From the NCBI GenBank assembly GCA_001247695.2, contig LGRX02027197.1, positions 1-64,000 of the forward strand: a stretch of 64,000 nucleotides of DNA, written 5' to 3'. This document shows positions 44,855 to 54,783 of this stretch, piece by piece (positions within the stretch are counted from its first letter, which is position 1; every line of letters starts with the position of its first letter). The notes beneath the pieces were generated by a model. The model was not told the origin of the DNA and made no database searches. It worked only from the letters and a program-made list of their open reading frames with translations. The translations under genes and the position numbers were made by a program. Source of the DNA: Cymbomonas tetramitiformis. Taxonomy: Eukaryota > Chlorophyta > Pyramimonadophyceae > Pyramimonadales > Pyramimonadaceae.

Positions 44855-45500
44855 TGGCGTTTCAACGCACGGAAAGCATAATATCTCATCGTCGCAAACT
44901 GTTTTGTATAGCGATGAGCGAGGAGCGTTAACTGGCGATGAGCGAAATACGTCTGTTTATTTCTATTTCTATGATATCGTCTTCCTTCTGGGTGTAGTAT
45001 ATTGCAGGCTGTGAAAGGTCAATAACTTCGTCGATAGCTTCGTCAGCTATTCGCCAGAACGGCCCCATCAGGAAAATAGTTCAAAAATCTTATGAAGCCA
45101 ATTTCCGTGAAATGAAAACGACGACAGTTCATTCCGAGTTTCGTCAGGGGCGACAGCCGATGACTTTGAATTTGAATATTACGGTCGGTCATATTAAATT
45201 CATCGGATCGATCGACCAAACTTTGTCCAATAACATCACTCTGTACTCAAGTTCCCGGATCGAGTGCAGATGTCATCAATCGAAATCGAGAACTTGAATG
45301 CAGATTCGAGTTCTTTGTCGCGTTCGGCCCGTCCAATTAAATACTTCGATTTGCAATTCTCAGATTTTGATGACGAGAGAACAAAACTTATTGAAACTCA
45401 ATAAACTCGACCAGACTTCCTCACAATTCAAAACCTACTTTGCATAACACCGCTCACAGCTCATCGCCCTTTTTGTTTTACTTTTTCGTGAATTAAAATA
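44855..45500. other. divergent promoter interval
   Basis: 646 bp separate the two divergent cargo gene starts. It is AT-rich with several repeated ACTTGAATxxxGA- and GATGAGCG-type words. I find no convincing TATA box and no gene. Confidence 0.4.
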
Positions 45501-47327
45501 ATGGCAACTTTGGATCAATTTCGCGCATTAATGAGCGCAGGAAGCATAACACAGATACCCGGCAAGCAGTGGGCAGTTGAGCGCGTACCTTCTTTAAACG
45601 GCCATCAGCTGCGAGTGTATGTTTATCTCGCAACAGCCGATGGGGAAACAGTTCAAAAAAGTTTGCCTATTTTGCCAACAAACGCCGATGAGAACCTTCG
45701 TATCTCTTTCGCTGGCGCTGCGTCAACCGCCAACGGCAATACCCCGCTGTACGTGCTGGCGGCGTCTGAACGCCCTCATGAGTATAGCGCTGTCCGTCTT
45801 GACGCTGAAAATATGCTGATTAGCAGCGTGGCGCCTACTTACACAGTGCGCAAGAACAGGCTGGATGAGCTGGTTAACCGCTCAGCGTCCAAAGTTGCTG
45901 CTGCTGCTTACAGTTCTTTTCTGAATGAAATGTGGCGAAATTCCGAGAACCCAGACTTCTGGAAGTCTGCTGAGTTATCTGGTGAAGAGTACAGTCTCTT
46001 GGACGAATCAATCGATACGCAGATGGGTGGCACAGGGGTACTTCCAACCGCGGTAAGTTCAAAGATTTTTGAAAATCCTGTGATATTTTGTTAATTTATT
46101 TGTCATTTCTATAATTATTAGTGTGTCTTAAAAAACTTGAACAAAAAGCCTCATTAGCCTAATGAGCAGTTTTGCAACCTTTCTGGCCTTTACGATTTTT
46201 TTTACAGTTAGTATGATACCTACTGTCATCATATGACATGTGTGACTGTTTTACCCGAGAAATTCTATGACTGACCCAAACTTGAACAAAAAGCCTCATT
46301 AGCCTAATGAGCAGTTTTGCAACCTTTCTGGCCTTTACGATTTTTTTTACAGTTAGTATGATACCTACTGTCATCATATGACATGTGTGACTGTTTTACA
46401 CGAGAAATTCGATGACTGACCCAAACTTGAACAAAAAGCCTCATTAGCCTAATGAGCAGTTTTGCAACCTTTCTGGCCTTTACGATTTTTTTTACAGTTA
46501 GTATGATACCAACTGTCATCATATGACATGTGTGACTGTTTTACACGAGAAATTCGTTGACTGACCCAAACTTGAACAAAAAGCCTCATTAGCCTAATGA
46601 GCAGTTTTGCAACCTTTCTGGCCTTTACGATTTTTTTTACAGTTAGTATGATACCTACTGTCATCATATGACATGTTTGACTGTTTTACCCGAGATATTT
46701 GATGACTGACCCAAACTTGAACAAAAAGCCTCATTAGCCTAATGAGCAGTTTTGCAACTTTCTGGCCTTTACGATTTTTTTTACAGTTAGTATGATACCT
46801 ACTGTCATCATATGACATGTGTGACTGTTTTACACGAGAAATTCGATGACTGACCCAAACTTGAACAAAAAGCCTCATTAGCCTAATGAGCAGTTTTGCA
46901 ACCTTTCTGGCCTTTACGATTCTTTTTACAGTTAGTATGATACCTACTGTCATCATATGACATGTTTGACTGTTTTACCCGAGAAATTCGATGACTGACC
47001 AAAAGGTCTCATTAGCTTAATGAGCAGTTTTTCTTTTTTTTTCCTTTACTGCAGGATTCTGGCACAACCGACTTTAATTCACCAGTAAAGCTTCCCAATG
47101 GCTGGACCGCATGCTTCACACAATCTGCTGTTCGGAAGGCAAACAAAGATCGTTTCGGGAAGTCCTCGGTGTCAGCACACCAGTGTCTGTGTATAAATTG
47201 TGGTAAACAAGGAGAAAAGCGGTGTGGCGGCTGTCACCAAGCAGTATACTGTTCCCATGATTGTGCGAAGCAGCACTGGAAGTCGAGCCATCGACAGGAA
47301 TGTAGTAAATCAAAACTAAAGAAGTAG
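45501..47327 (+). CDS. cargo gene, short form: N-terminal domain plus MYND finger; exons 45501-46052 and 47055-47327
   Basis: The same 184-aa first exon (ATG 45501, donor GCG/GTAAGT) can join CTGCAG/GATTCT at 47055, giving 274 aa that end at TAG 47325-47327. An AATAAA follows at 47372. The second exon encodes a MYND zinc finger: CINCGKQGEKRCGGC then YCSHDCAKQHW and HRQEC. MYND fingers bind proline-rich partner peptides in transcription repressors and in SMYD-type enzymes. The shared N-terminal domain has no family I know. The exon lies inside the first intron of the long form, so the two products would be alternatives by splicing and polyadenylation. Confidence 0.75.
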
Positions 47328-50300
47328 GCATACAATTACATTGACAACCGTAATTGATCAAGACCGATGTTAATAAAATATGTATCATTAGCTTGTAATG
47401 TAAAATATGTCTCATTAGCTTAATGAGCAGTTGTGCAAAGTTTCTAACCTTTGTGTTTTCCCCTTAACAGTTTTATAATAAATATGAGTATTGTTTCGAA
47501 TTGCTCATTAACCTAATGAGGTGTTATCTGTTAGTGACTAACTTTGTACTTTTATATTACAATATAGGTACCATTGACACCTGCAGCAGAAAGCGATCTG
47601 GCTGCTAGTCGTGGTCCGGGCGGCTCATTGTTGGCTTACGGGCCTGGAGAGACAGCGAAGGCGGCCAAAGAACAGAATGCTGAGCAAGCAGCGCAGAACT
47701 GGCAGTCCTTGCTCACTTTGCCGAAACAGCGGCGTTCACTAGCTCATTCTAAGACGATTCGGTATCAGATCGAGTATAACCACCGGTACCCCAGAGTCGT
47801 TGACGCCAAAGACGTCAAGGGATGTACCTTCAACATACCTATCCAGTACATTATACAGGCTGAGGACTACGAGCGCATCAGGGATGAGGACCGTGCGCAA
47901 GTCATGAACTTGAAAGAGAGCATGGCTTGGAACCCACACGGTTTTCAGAACACCTCCCTAGTGTACGTTATATGGGCGCACTCTGGGGAGCACCTCACAA
48001 CCGCGGAGGACTTTGACCCCAGTAAGGTGTGGGAAGGCGTATATCGTTTCGTGTGCTTCGGGCACCAACATAGCCTCACCGCTCGGCGGGAGCTTCACCA
48101 AGCACAACCAGATAACGAAGCTTTTCAGCAGATCGAGTGCAAATTGTATTTTAATCTACAGTCTGACATGGTCCGATTTTTGGCTGACGAGCAGAACACC
48201 GGCGACCAGAACGTGAAGGGCAAGTCGCACCAGCAAATCATAAAATCCATGCGAACGGGCATGCAGGTGATTTCTGAGAAAACAATGTAACTTATCCATC
48301 TTTGTCACTTAAAGCTCTTACTTACTTAAAGTAAAAGAATGTTACTTACCGTAATTTCTCGGCAAACCATGCAGGCATCGAAGGGCCCTCTCCACAAACT
48401 CTATTGGCATTGTGGCATCACGGAATGGGACGTTCAGGCCCAAGACTGGACGGAGGACGGCCTGGTGAAGCAGTTGGAAAAGCACGATTCCAAGACTTTC
48501 AAGCTTCCTGCAAAGAAGAATAGGAAGCATGTCTACGAGAAGCTGTCGAAGGGGGAGTGGGCCAATGTGAACGATTGGGAGCTTTTCGGGGGAGACGTTG
48601 ACAATGGCAAATGGTTCCCGGTCTGGTACTTTTTGACATCGGCTCAGCAGTTGCAGATTAAGGCGGAGGTGTTGCAAATGAATCACATTTCCTACGCCAA
48701 CGAATACGCAACGAATTGGTCGATGGCTACAGTGCGTCAGGAGACTTGGGACCAGATTGTTAGAATCATGCATGCGTACGAATTGCGTATTCTGAAGGGG
48801 CAGACTAAGACCCCCACCAAGGGGTCGGGTAAGAAACGCAAGACCTGGACTCCGGAGAGTGAGATCGTTGACATGAACACCGAGACGTCTGGGGCGGAGG
48901 AGGCGTTGAAGGATGTAGGTGCCGACCTCAAGAAGAAGAAGTCGGGTGGCAAGGCCAGGTCTAGGCGTGTTCCTCGAAGCGCCGGTAACACGTTGAGTGT
49001 CGGTCAGCCGGCACAGCCTTTGCAGCAGGCGATCGTGAAGGAGAGCGAGAAGAAGGAGTTGAACATGTCCTTTTTCCAGACGATGCTCGGGTTTCACTCG
49101 GACGTGGAGGTTGATTACTTGAACGGCGTTCTGAAGAAAATCCTGACCACTGAGCTCACCATCGCAGAGGCGATTGACACCCTGAAGAGGTTCAAGGCCC
49201 AACGCAACGTTCAGGCCTGGATCGTGTCGCAATCTGGGGTGGAGAATTGGACTGCTTTTGAGAGGAAATACGGTGAGACTTGGGCTTGCCAGGAGTCCAT
49301 CGAGCGATGCATCAAGGCGGTGAAACAAGGTAAAAGTGGGCGAGGGGGGAGTCAGCTCACGGTTCCCAAGGCCATCGTCCAATTCGTCGCAGACTGCAAC
49401 ACGTGGCTTTCCCGGTGTCAGGCCGGAGAGGGAGCCCTCGGGCGGCTGCCCGTCAACTACGTCCCCAATACAGTTAAGGTGTGCGTTCTTTCAACATTCT
49501 TTGTTGTAATAGTCGTGCTCCTCAACATGTAGTTGCATGTTTTATTGCGCTAGCAATTTTCATTGGGGCATTCAAATATTAACAAGCGGTTTGTGGTATA
49601 ATAATAGGTGGCACTTCCCTCCCCCCTTGTGGAGGATGGCAAGGAGGCAGAGTGCGAGAAAGAGTTCGAGTGGAAGACGGTTCAAACTGGCTACATGATC
49701 TACAAAGACGAGTTGACGAAACTCGAGAATGTCCCCAAGATGAATTACGTGGGGACAATACTGGACGTTATTTACGACTTCGATACGGAGCTGTCAGAGC
49801 ACGCGTTATCCGAGCCCGACCTGATAAAGTTCATAGATGCCTTTGCGGCGCTCACCACCTCGCCGGACTGGACAATATTGATATTTTGTGGGTTTGCTCA
49901 GCAGACCGGGTTCCTGAAGATCCTGGAGAGCAAATGCAACGGTGGGGCCCAGCGCATATGGTGGCGCAAGGAGAACCAGGATGTAGGTGCCAAACCAAAA
50001 ATCCGGTACAATGTCCTCGAAGCGGCTGTCATCGGGTTCCAAATGGCGGACCATGAGTCCGGGGAAAAATCCACTCGCAAACCATGGATGTGCGACTTCG
50101 ACTTCTCGTCGAAGGATGCGGAGGCGGGCTCGAGGGCGAATGTGTTGGAGGGGTATTCTGTCGTCAAGCAACCCTATCGAGACGATGGGAAAGTGGTATG
50201 CGCTCACCAGAAGCCCCAGCACCTGCTAATAGAGCTCATCAACTGCCACATGATGGGACCCGCACCTTTCGCCCGGTTAAACAACGATTCGTCACCCAAC

Positions 50301-50756
50301 TGGATCTTGGATGCGGGGTGTGGGGTCGCGACGGCCACAATGGCAGCTCTCCGGTGCGGCTTGAACGCCGTCGCGTTCGACTCCGACCAAGACATGGTGA
50401 ATGCAGCCAGTCAGCGGATTGGGAACATTAACGACGAGCCTGACGGCGATACGGAATGCATGTCACTCGAGGAAACGGCGAAGCTCAAAGAGGAAGCACG
50501 CATAGAGGAGGAAAACCTCAAAAGGGCGAAAGAAATCGCCGACTGCAAAAAGGACATGGAGGAGTCGGCTGATGAGGACGGTGAAGAACCCGCTGAAGAT
50601 CCACCCGCTGAAACCGGCACGGCTTCTGGGCAACCCGAGGCAGGAGAAGGAGAGAAAGGAGAAGATGGAGATGAAGAGGAAGAAGAAGAGGCAGGAGACG
50701 GCGAACCAGGAGACAGCGTTCCCCCCGCACCTACCGACGACGCACCAGCCGAGTAA
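45501..50756 (+). CDS. cargo gene, long form: N-terminal domain, ParB-like domain, N6/N4 DNA methyltransferase-like; exons 45501-46052, 47568-48266, 48375-49478, 49608-50756
   Basis: All four exons are whole codons (184, 233, 368, 383) and join in phase to 1167 aa. Donors: GCG/GTAAGT, CAG/GTGATT, AAG/GTGTGC. Acceptors: AATATAG/GTA, ATGCAG/GCA, AATAATAG/GTG. Exon 2 looks like a ParB/Srx fold (RIRDEDRAQVMNLKESM, then FVCFGHQHSLTARREL and VRFLADEQNTGDQN). Exon 3 is Lys-rich with a basic patch. Exon 4 has a beta-class methyltransferase order: a weak motif IV (LDVIYDFDTEL, about 838, in place of DPPY), AHQKPQHLLIELI (about 985) and WILDAGCGVATATMAAL (about 1020). It ends in an acidic tail. ParB-methylase fusions are known from bacteria and phages, so a prokaryotic source is likely (inference). 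With DPPY altered, catalysis is uncertain. Confidence 0.75.
46133..47030 (+). repeat. intron with six 145-bp tandem repeats carrying CTCATTAGCCTAATGAG
   Basis: Six near-identical units of 145 bp (CTTGAACAAAAAGCC then TCATTAGCCTAATGAGCAG) fill the intron before the MYND exon, and further single copies of the palindrome lie at about 46985, 47411 and 47500. The core matches the minus-strand gene's intron repeat apart from one base, and both lie in the same orientation on the plus strand. Confidence 0.9.
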
Positions 50757-50800
50757 ATAGTGCACGCCGTGCCAAATGCCTGTCTTGAACCTGGAATGAA

Positions 50801-51141
50801 CGCAGATACCGCGTAGATTGTGGTCGCAGTGCTAACAGCTAGCCCTGAACATTAATAAAACACATGTACAAAATGAAATTAGTCACCGCATCATATTTTG
50901 TATCGTGTTCACCACATTGAATGCTTGCATGTGCTTGTGAATGTATTATAAGCACTCATACGTACGTATCCGAGCAGATACCGCGTAGACTGTGGTCGCA
51001 GTGCTAACAGCTAGTCCCGAACATTAATAAAACACATGTACAAAATGAAATTAGTCACCGCATCATATTTTGTATCGTGTTTACCACATTGAATGCTTGC
51101 ATGTGCTTGTGAATTTATTATAAGCACTCATACGTACGTAT
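50801..51141 (+). repeat. duplicated 3' end with two AATAAA signals
   Basis: A block of about 175 bp (GCAGATACCGCGTAGA ... ATAAGCACTCATACGTACGT) occurs twice in a row. Each copy has AATAAA (near 50853 and 51025), downstream of the methyltransferase stop. Probably a doubled polyadenylation region. Confidence 0.75.
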
Positions 51142-51296
51142 CTATTAGCCTCACCGGCACCCGCGTTTATACGTGCGTCTCGCGTCTCGTCGGAAAATAC
51201 GTTATTTTCGTACGCCTTGGAATTATTTAGCTATCTATAATTAAATTGAAAAATGACATTCCATAATGTCGTTTTCATCGAATAGCGTGTTAATAA

Positions 51297-51425
51297 TCTA
51301 ACGTAGAGCAAAATAACAGATGTAAAAAATCTGAAATCAAGCATTCCAAAAACTGATATCTGAAATCTAACGTAGAGCAAAATTAGCAAAAAAAAATCTA
51401 GAAAATTAGCAAAATTTTAAAAATG
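51297..51425. repeat. inverted partner of 53450-53703
   Basis: CTAACGTAGAGCAAAAT followed by ACAGATGTAAAAAATCTGAA, then AATCAAGCATTCCAAAA, is the inverse of the segment at 53450-53703. Between here and 51960 are two A-rich, G/C-patterned blocks ending AGATTTTTCAAAAAAAAA (51519 and 51651) and no gene. Confidence 0.7.
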
Positions 51426-51962
51426 GAATCCCCCTCCCCACTCTAAGCGGAAACTCGGAATCCCAGTCGGTATCGCCCCACTTACCCACTTTTTTCGAGA
51501 GACTAAAAAGTAGGGCAAGATTTTTCAAAAAAAAAACCCTCATTATAATACAAGCTGCAGATACAAGCTGGTAGTCCTCCCCCCGGACCCCGACTTCATT
51601 TCCAAACTCGAGTCCAAGTCGGTAGGGGGGCTCGTAGAGGAGGTGGGCGAGATTTTTCAAAAAAAAACTCGTCTTATTGTTATAAGTAAAATAGAAATTA
51701 TAATCCGTCACAGTAGTCTGCTTCGTACTTGCTAGCTATTGCAAGGAAACTCCACGACAACTGCATCAATGTCGGAGTGAATGCGCATCAAAGCCCGGTA
51801 GAGGCTATAAATTGACTTCTGAACTGTCTGACAAGTTTTGGCGTAACATCGATTTTCCTGCGAATCCTGCGATATCTCGTGCGAATAAACACTGAGGCAG
51901 CGACTACGCCAGGCGTGCACGATTGTCAAAACTGACCACGACGTCAGGCGCGGACTAGCTTT

Positions 51963-52845
51963 TGACAATCGTATACGATTGTCAAAGCTTGCGACTACGA
52001 AAGGGGGCCGGACCTAGCGCCCAAGCTTCACAATCGTATACGATTGTCACGCGTGAGTCAGGGGGGCCGGACCTAGTGCCCAAGCTTCACAATCGTATAC
52101 GATTGTCACGCGTGAGTCAGGGGACCGGTCAAAGCTTGCGACTACGGCAGGCTCGGACTCAGCTTTGACAATCGTATACGATTGTCAAAGCTTGCGACTA
52201 CGGCAGGCTCGGACTCAGCTTTAACAATCGTATACGATTGTCAAAGCTTGCGACTACGACGGCAGGCTCGGACTCAGCTGTGACAATCGTATACGATTGT
52301 CAAAGCTTGCGACTACGGCAGGCTCGGACTCAGCTTTGACAATCGTATACGATTGTCAAAGCTTGCGACTACGGCAGGCTCGGACTCAACTTTGACAATC
52401 GTATACGATTGTCAAAGCTTGCGACTACGGCAGGCTCGGACTCAGCTTTGACAATCGTATACGATTGTCACGCGTGAGTCAGGTGACCGGTCAAAGCTTG
52501 CGACTACGGCAGGCTCGGACTCAGCTTTGACAATCGTATACGATTGTCAAAGCTTGCGACTACGGCAGGCTCGGACTCCGAAGCTTTGACAATCGTATAC
52601 GATTGTCAAAGCTGGCGACGTTTTTTTAAGTCTAATTCTTGAGTCTGTAGAAAAGCTGGGTTTGACAATCGTATACGATTGTCAAAGCTGGCGACGTTTT
52701 TTTAAGTCTTAGAATTCTTGAGTCTGTATAGAAAAGCTCCAGGGGTTTGACAATCGTATACGATTGTCCAAGCTGGCGACGTTTTTTTTATTTTTAATTC
52801 TTGTCTGTATAAAAGCTGGGTTTGACAATCGTACACGATTGTCAA
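51963..52845. repeat. array of about 14 palindromes GACAATCGTATACGATTGTC
   Basis: Copies spaced mostly 56-80 bp, beginning 51963-51984, with spacers such as AAAGCTTGCGACTACGGCAG and GCTCGGACTCAGCTT. The last copies sit in a different spacer (GCTGGCGACGTTTTTTT). A few are imperfect (ACACGATT near 52830). It is a subterminal array, about 1.6-2.5 kb inside the right end. Confidence 0.92.
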
Positions 52846-52974
52846 AGCTGGCGACGTTTTTTTTTTTTGTGTCTAATTCTTTCAGAGTCTGTAGAATTAA
52901 GCTGGTTTTGGCAATTGGTTGCGAATTTCAAAGTTGACTAAACTTCACTATATTATGTGCGGAATGCAATCTTC

Positions 52975-53350
52975 ATGCATACATTCTTCGAAAAATTTAG
53001 CACGGTTTTGCCCCATTCTTTTTATTTTTTAGGTTATTCATGCATACATTCTTCGAAAAATTTAGCACCGGTTTGCCCCATTCTTTTTTATTTTTCTTCG
53101 AGCACCGTTATTTTTTATTTTTTAGGTTATTCATGCATACATTCTTCGAAAAATTTAGCACCGGTTTGCCCATTCATTTTGTTTTTAAGGTTATTCATGC
53201 ATACATTCTTCGAAAAATTTAGCACCGGTTTGCCCGGCATTCATTTTGTTTTTTGGGTTATTGCTGCAAACATTCTTCGAAAAATTTGGCACCGGTTTGC
53301 CCCATTCATTTTGTTTTTTGGGTTATTCATGCATACATTCTTCGAAAATG
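52975..53350. repeat. tandem repeat ATTCATGCATACATTCTTCG
   Basis: About six copies of a 65-85-bp T-rich unit (TTCATGCATACATTCTTCG, AAAAATTTAGCACCGGTTTGC). It produces an open frame of repeated HTFFEKFSTGLP-type peptides that I do not regard as a gene. Confidence 0.85.
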
Positions 53351-53449
53351 GGGTATTCATGGTTGCAGGCTTTTTTGGGGTCTAACGTCTAAGTCTTTTA
53401 GAGTCTGCGGAAAAGCTGGTTTTGACAATCAGATTGATATTCAGATTTT

Positions 53450-53703
53450 TTACATCTGTCATTTTGCTCTACGTTAGATTTCCATTTTTCAAATTTTGCT
53501 AGTTTTGCTCTACGCTAGATTTCAGATTTCCTTTTTTGGAATGCTTGATTTCAGAGTTTTTACATCTGTCATTTTGCTCTACGTTAGATTTCCATTTTTC
53601 AAATTTTGCTAGTTTTGCTCTACGCTAGATTTCAGATTTCCTTTTTTGGAATGCTTGATTTCAGAGTTTTTACATCTGTCATTTTGCTCTACGTTAGTTT
53701 TCA
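53450..53703. repeat. two direct copies of the inverted-repeat segment
   Basis: TTTTACATCTGTCATTTTGC, TCTACGTTAGATTTCC and GGAATGCTTGATTTCAGAG recur with a period of about 117 bp. They are the inverse of 51297-51425, so the palindrome array and the T-rich repeat lie between inverted repeats. Confidence 0.75.
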
Positions 53704-54204
53704 ATAAGGGGCGTAACTAGTTGGGCCCGTTAACTAGTTAGACCCAGTTACAAGCAGTTATTGTTACTAGCTAGTTAATCAATTTCATTTTATTAACTAA
53801 CTGACCCTAGCTAGTTAATCAATTCGCACTAACCGTTTGTAGCTAGTTAATCAATTCTATTAATCGAATCAACTACTTAGTGGTAGTGACGAGCTGACCC
53901 CCCCCCGCACAATTTATTAATTACCAGTTAATCACCCATGTTAATCACTCATGTTGTCGGTGTAAGTTTTTTACTAACAACAAAACAATTACAAATAAAT
54001 TCGTTTGGGAAACAGTTTTGACAATCGTACACGATTGTCAGACCTGTGTATCGCGTGTTCATTAATAATTTCTATATAGCCCGTATAGACCGGACTAGGA
54101 AAGAATGGGAAATGATCCTCCTAAAGGCCTCAAGCGATTTAAATATTGCCCAGGAGGGCATGGGCGGATGCAAAAAATCACAGGGCTACTGCCTGACCCA
54201 CGTT
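53704..54204. other. AT-rich interval next to the right TIR
   Basis: Holds three or more copies of TAGCTAGTTAATCAATT (53770-53860) and one variant palindrome at about 54018-54039. No gene. Confidence 0.5.
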
Positions 54205-54485
54205 TGACAATCGTATACGATTGTCAAGCTCTGTCGTTGGGTTCGTCTCTCTGACGCACGTTTGACACTCGCATACGACTGGGTTATACCCCCTGAGTCC
54301 CTGGTTAGGGGGGGAGGGGGGAGTCAGTGTATATTCCTTAAGTAAAAAAAAAAAATTTAAATTTTCTTAAGTATGTGAAAACGCAGGCGTCGACGCGGGC
54401 CGACGCGTTACCCTCCTTAAGTATGGGCTTAAGTATGGGAGCCCTATTTTGCGAAATCTTAGAATGTTAAGAATGTTTGGTCCGG
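54205..54485 (-). repeat. right TIR of the giant DNA transposon
   Basis: Inverse of 35879-36159, with the same length (281 bp) and an inner edge on the palindrome at 54205-54226. Confidence 0.9.
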
Positions 54486-54783
54486 CCGGTCCGCCTCACT
54501 TCTCGCGAACCCGCCTGAGGCGTGCACCTCTCTCCGGGCCGCGGGCTCTAAAATAGATTTTTTAAAACATGTAATTTTTCTACTAACTGTGCTCGCAGGG
54601 CTTCAAGACAACGGTAACAAGGGCGATGGGGCGACACAGGTAAGACATGAGGTGCGTCGACCCGTAATTACAGTGCACGAAACTCCCCTGTCCGTATCTG
54701 TAGCGCCGTACTTTGCATGTATTGCCCGACACCCCTGCTCAAACAAGCCAGACACAAGTCGTACAGCCACTGAAAAACCTAAG

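Larger units (their letters stand above)
35879..54485. mobile_element. 18.6-kb DNA transposon with 281-bp TIRs and cargo genes
   Basis: The sequence 35879-36159 is an inverted, closely matching copy of 54205-54485. Both start CCGGACCAAACATT, hold two CATACTTAAG-type motifs, a long A/T run and GACTCAGGGGGTATAACCCA, and end on the same 20-bp palindrome. Inside are a MULE/SWIM transposase gene (+), a three-exon gene (-) and a gene with alternative terminal exons (+). A dense palindrome array lies near the right end. I could not find a clear 8-11 bp target duplication: left flank CTGGACGGA, right flank CCGGTCCGC. No LINE or gypsy insert interrupts it, and all three gene models stay in frame across introns, so it may be intact. 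Confidence 0.85.

Noticed and set aside
46133..47030. Regular repeats resembling a CRISPR array
   Set aside because: Whole 145-bp units are near-identical including the parts between palindromes. They lie in a GT-AG intron of a eukaryotic gene, and no cas gene exists.
51963..52845. CRISPR-like look of the palindrome array
   Set aside because: Spacers are themselves repeated and the same palindrome occurs in TIRs and in an intron, so it is an element-specific binding-site array.
52957..53385. 142-codon frame with repeated HTFFEKFSTGLP peptides
   Set aside because: A by-product of a T-rich tandem repeat; the units vary in length and shift phase.
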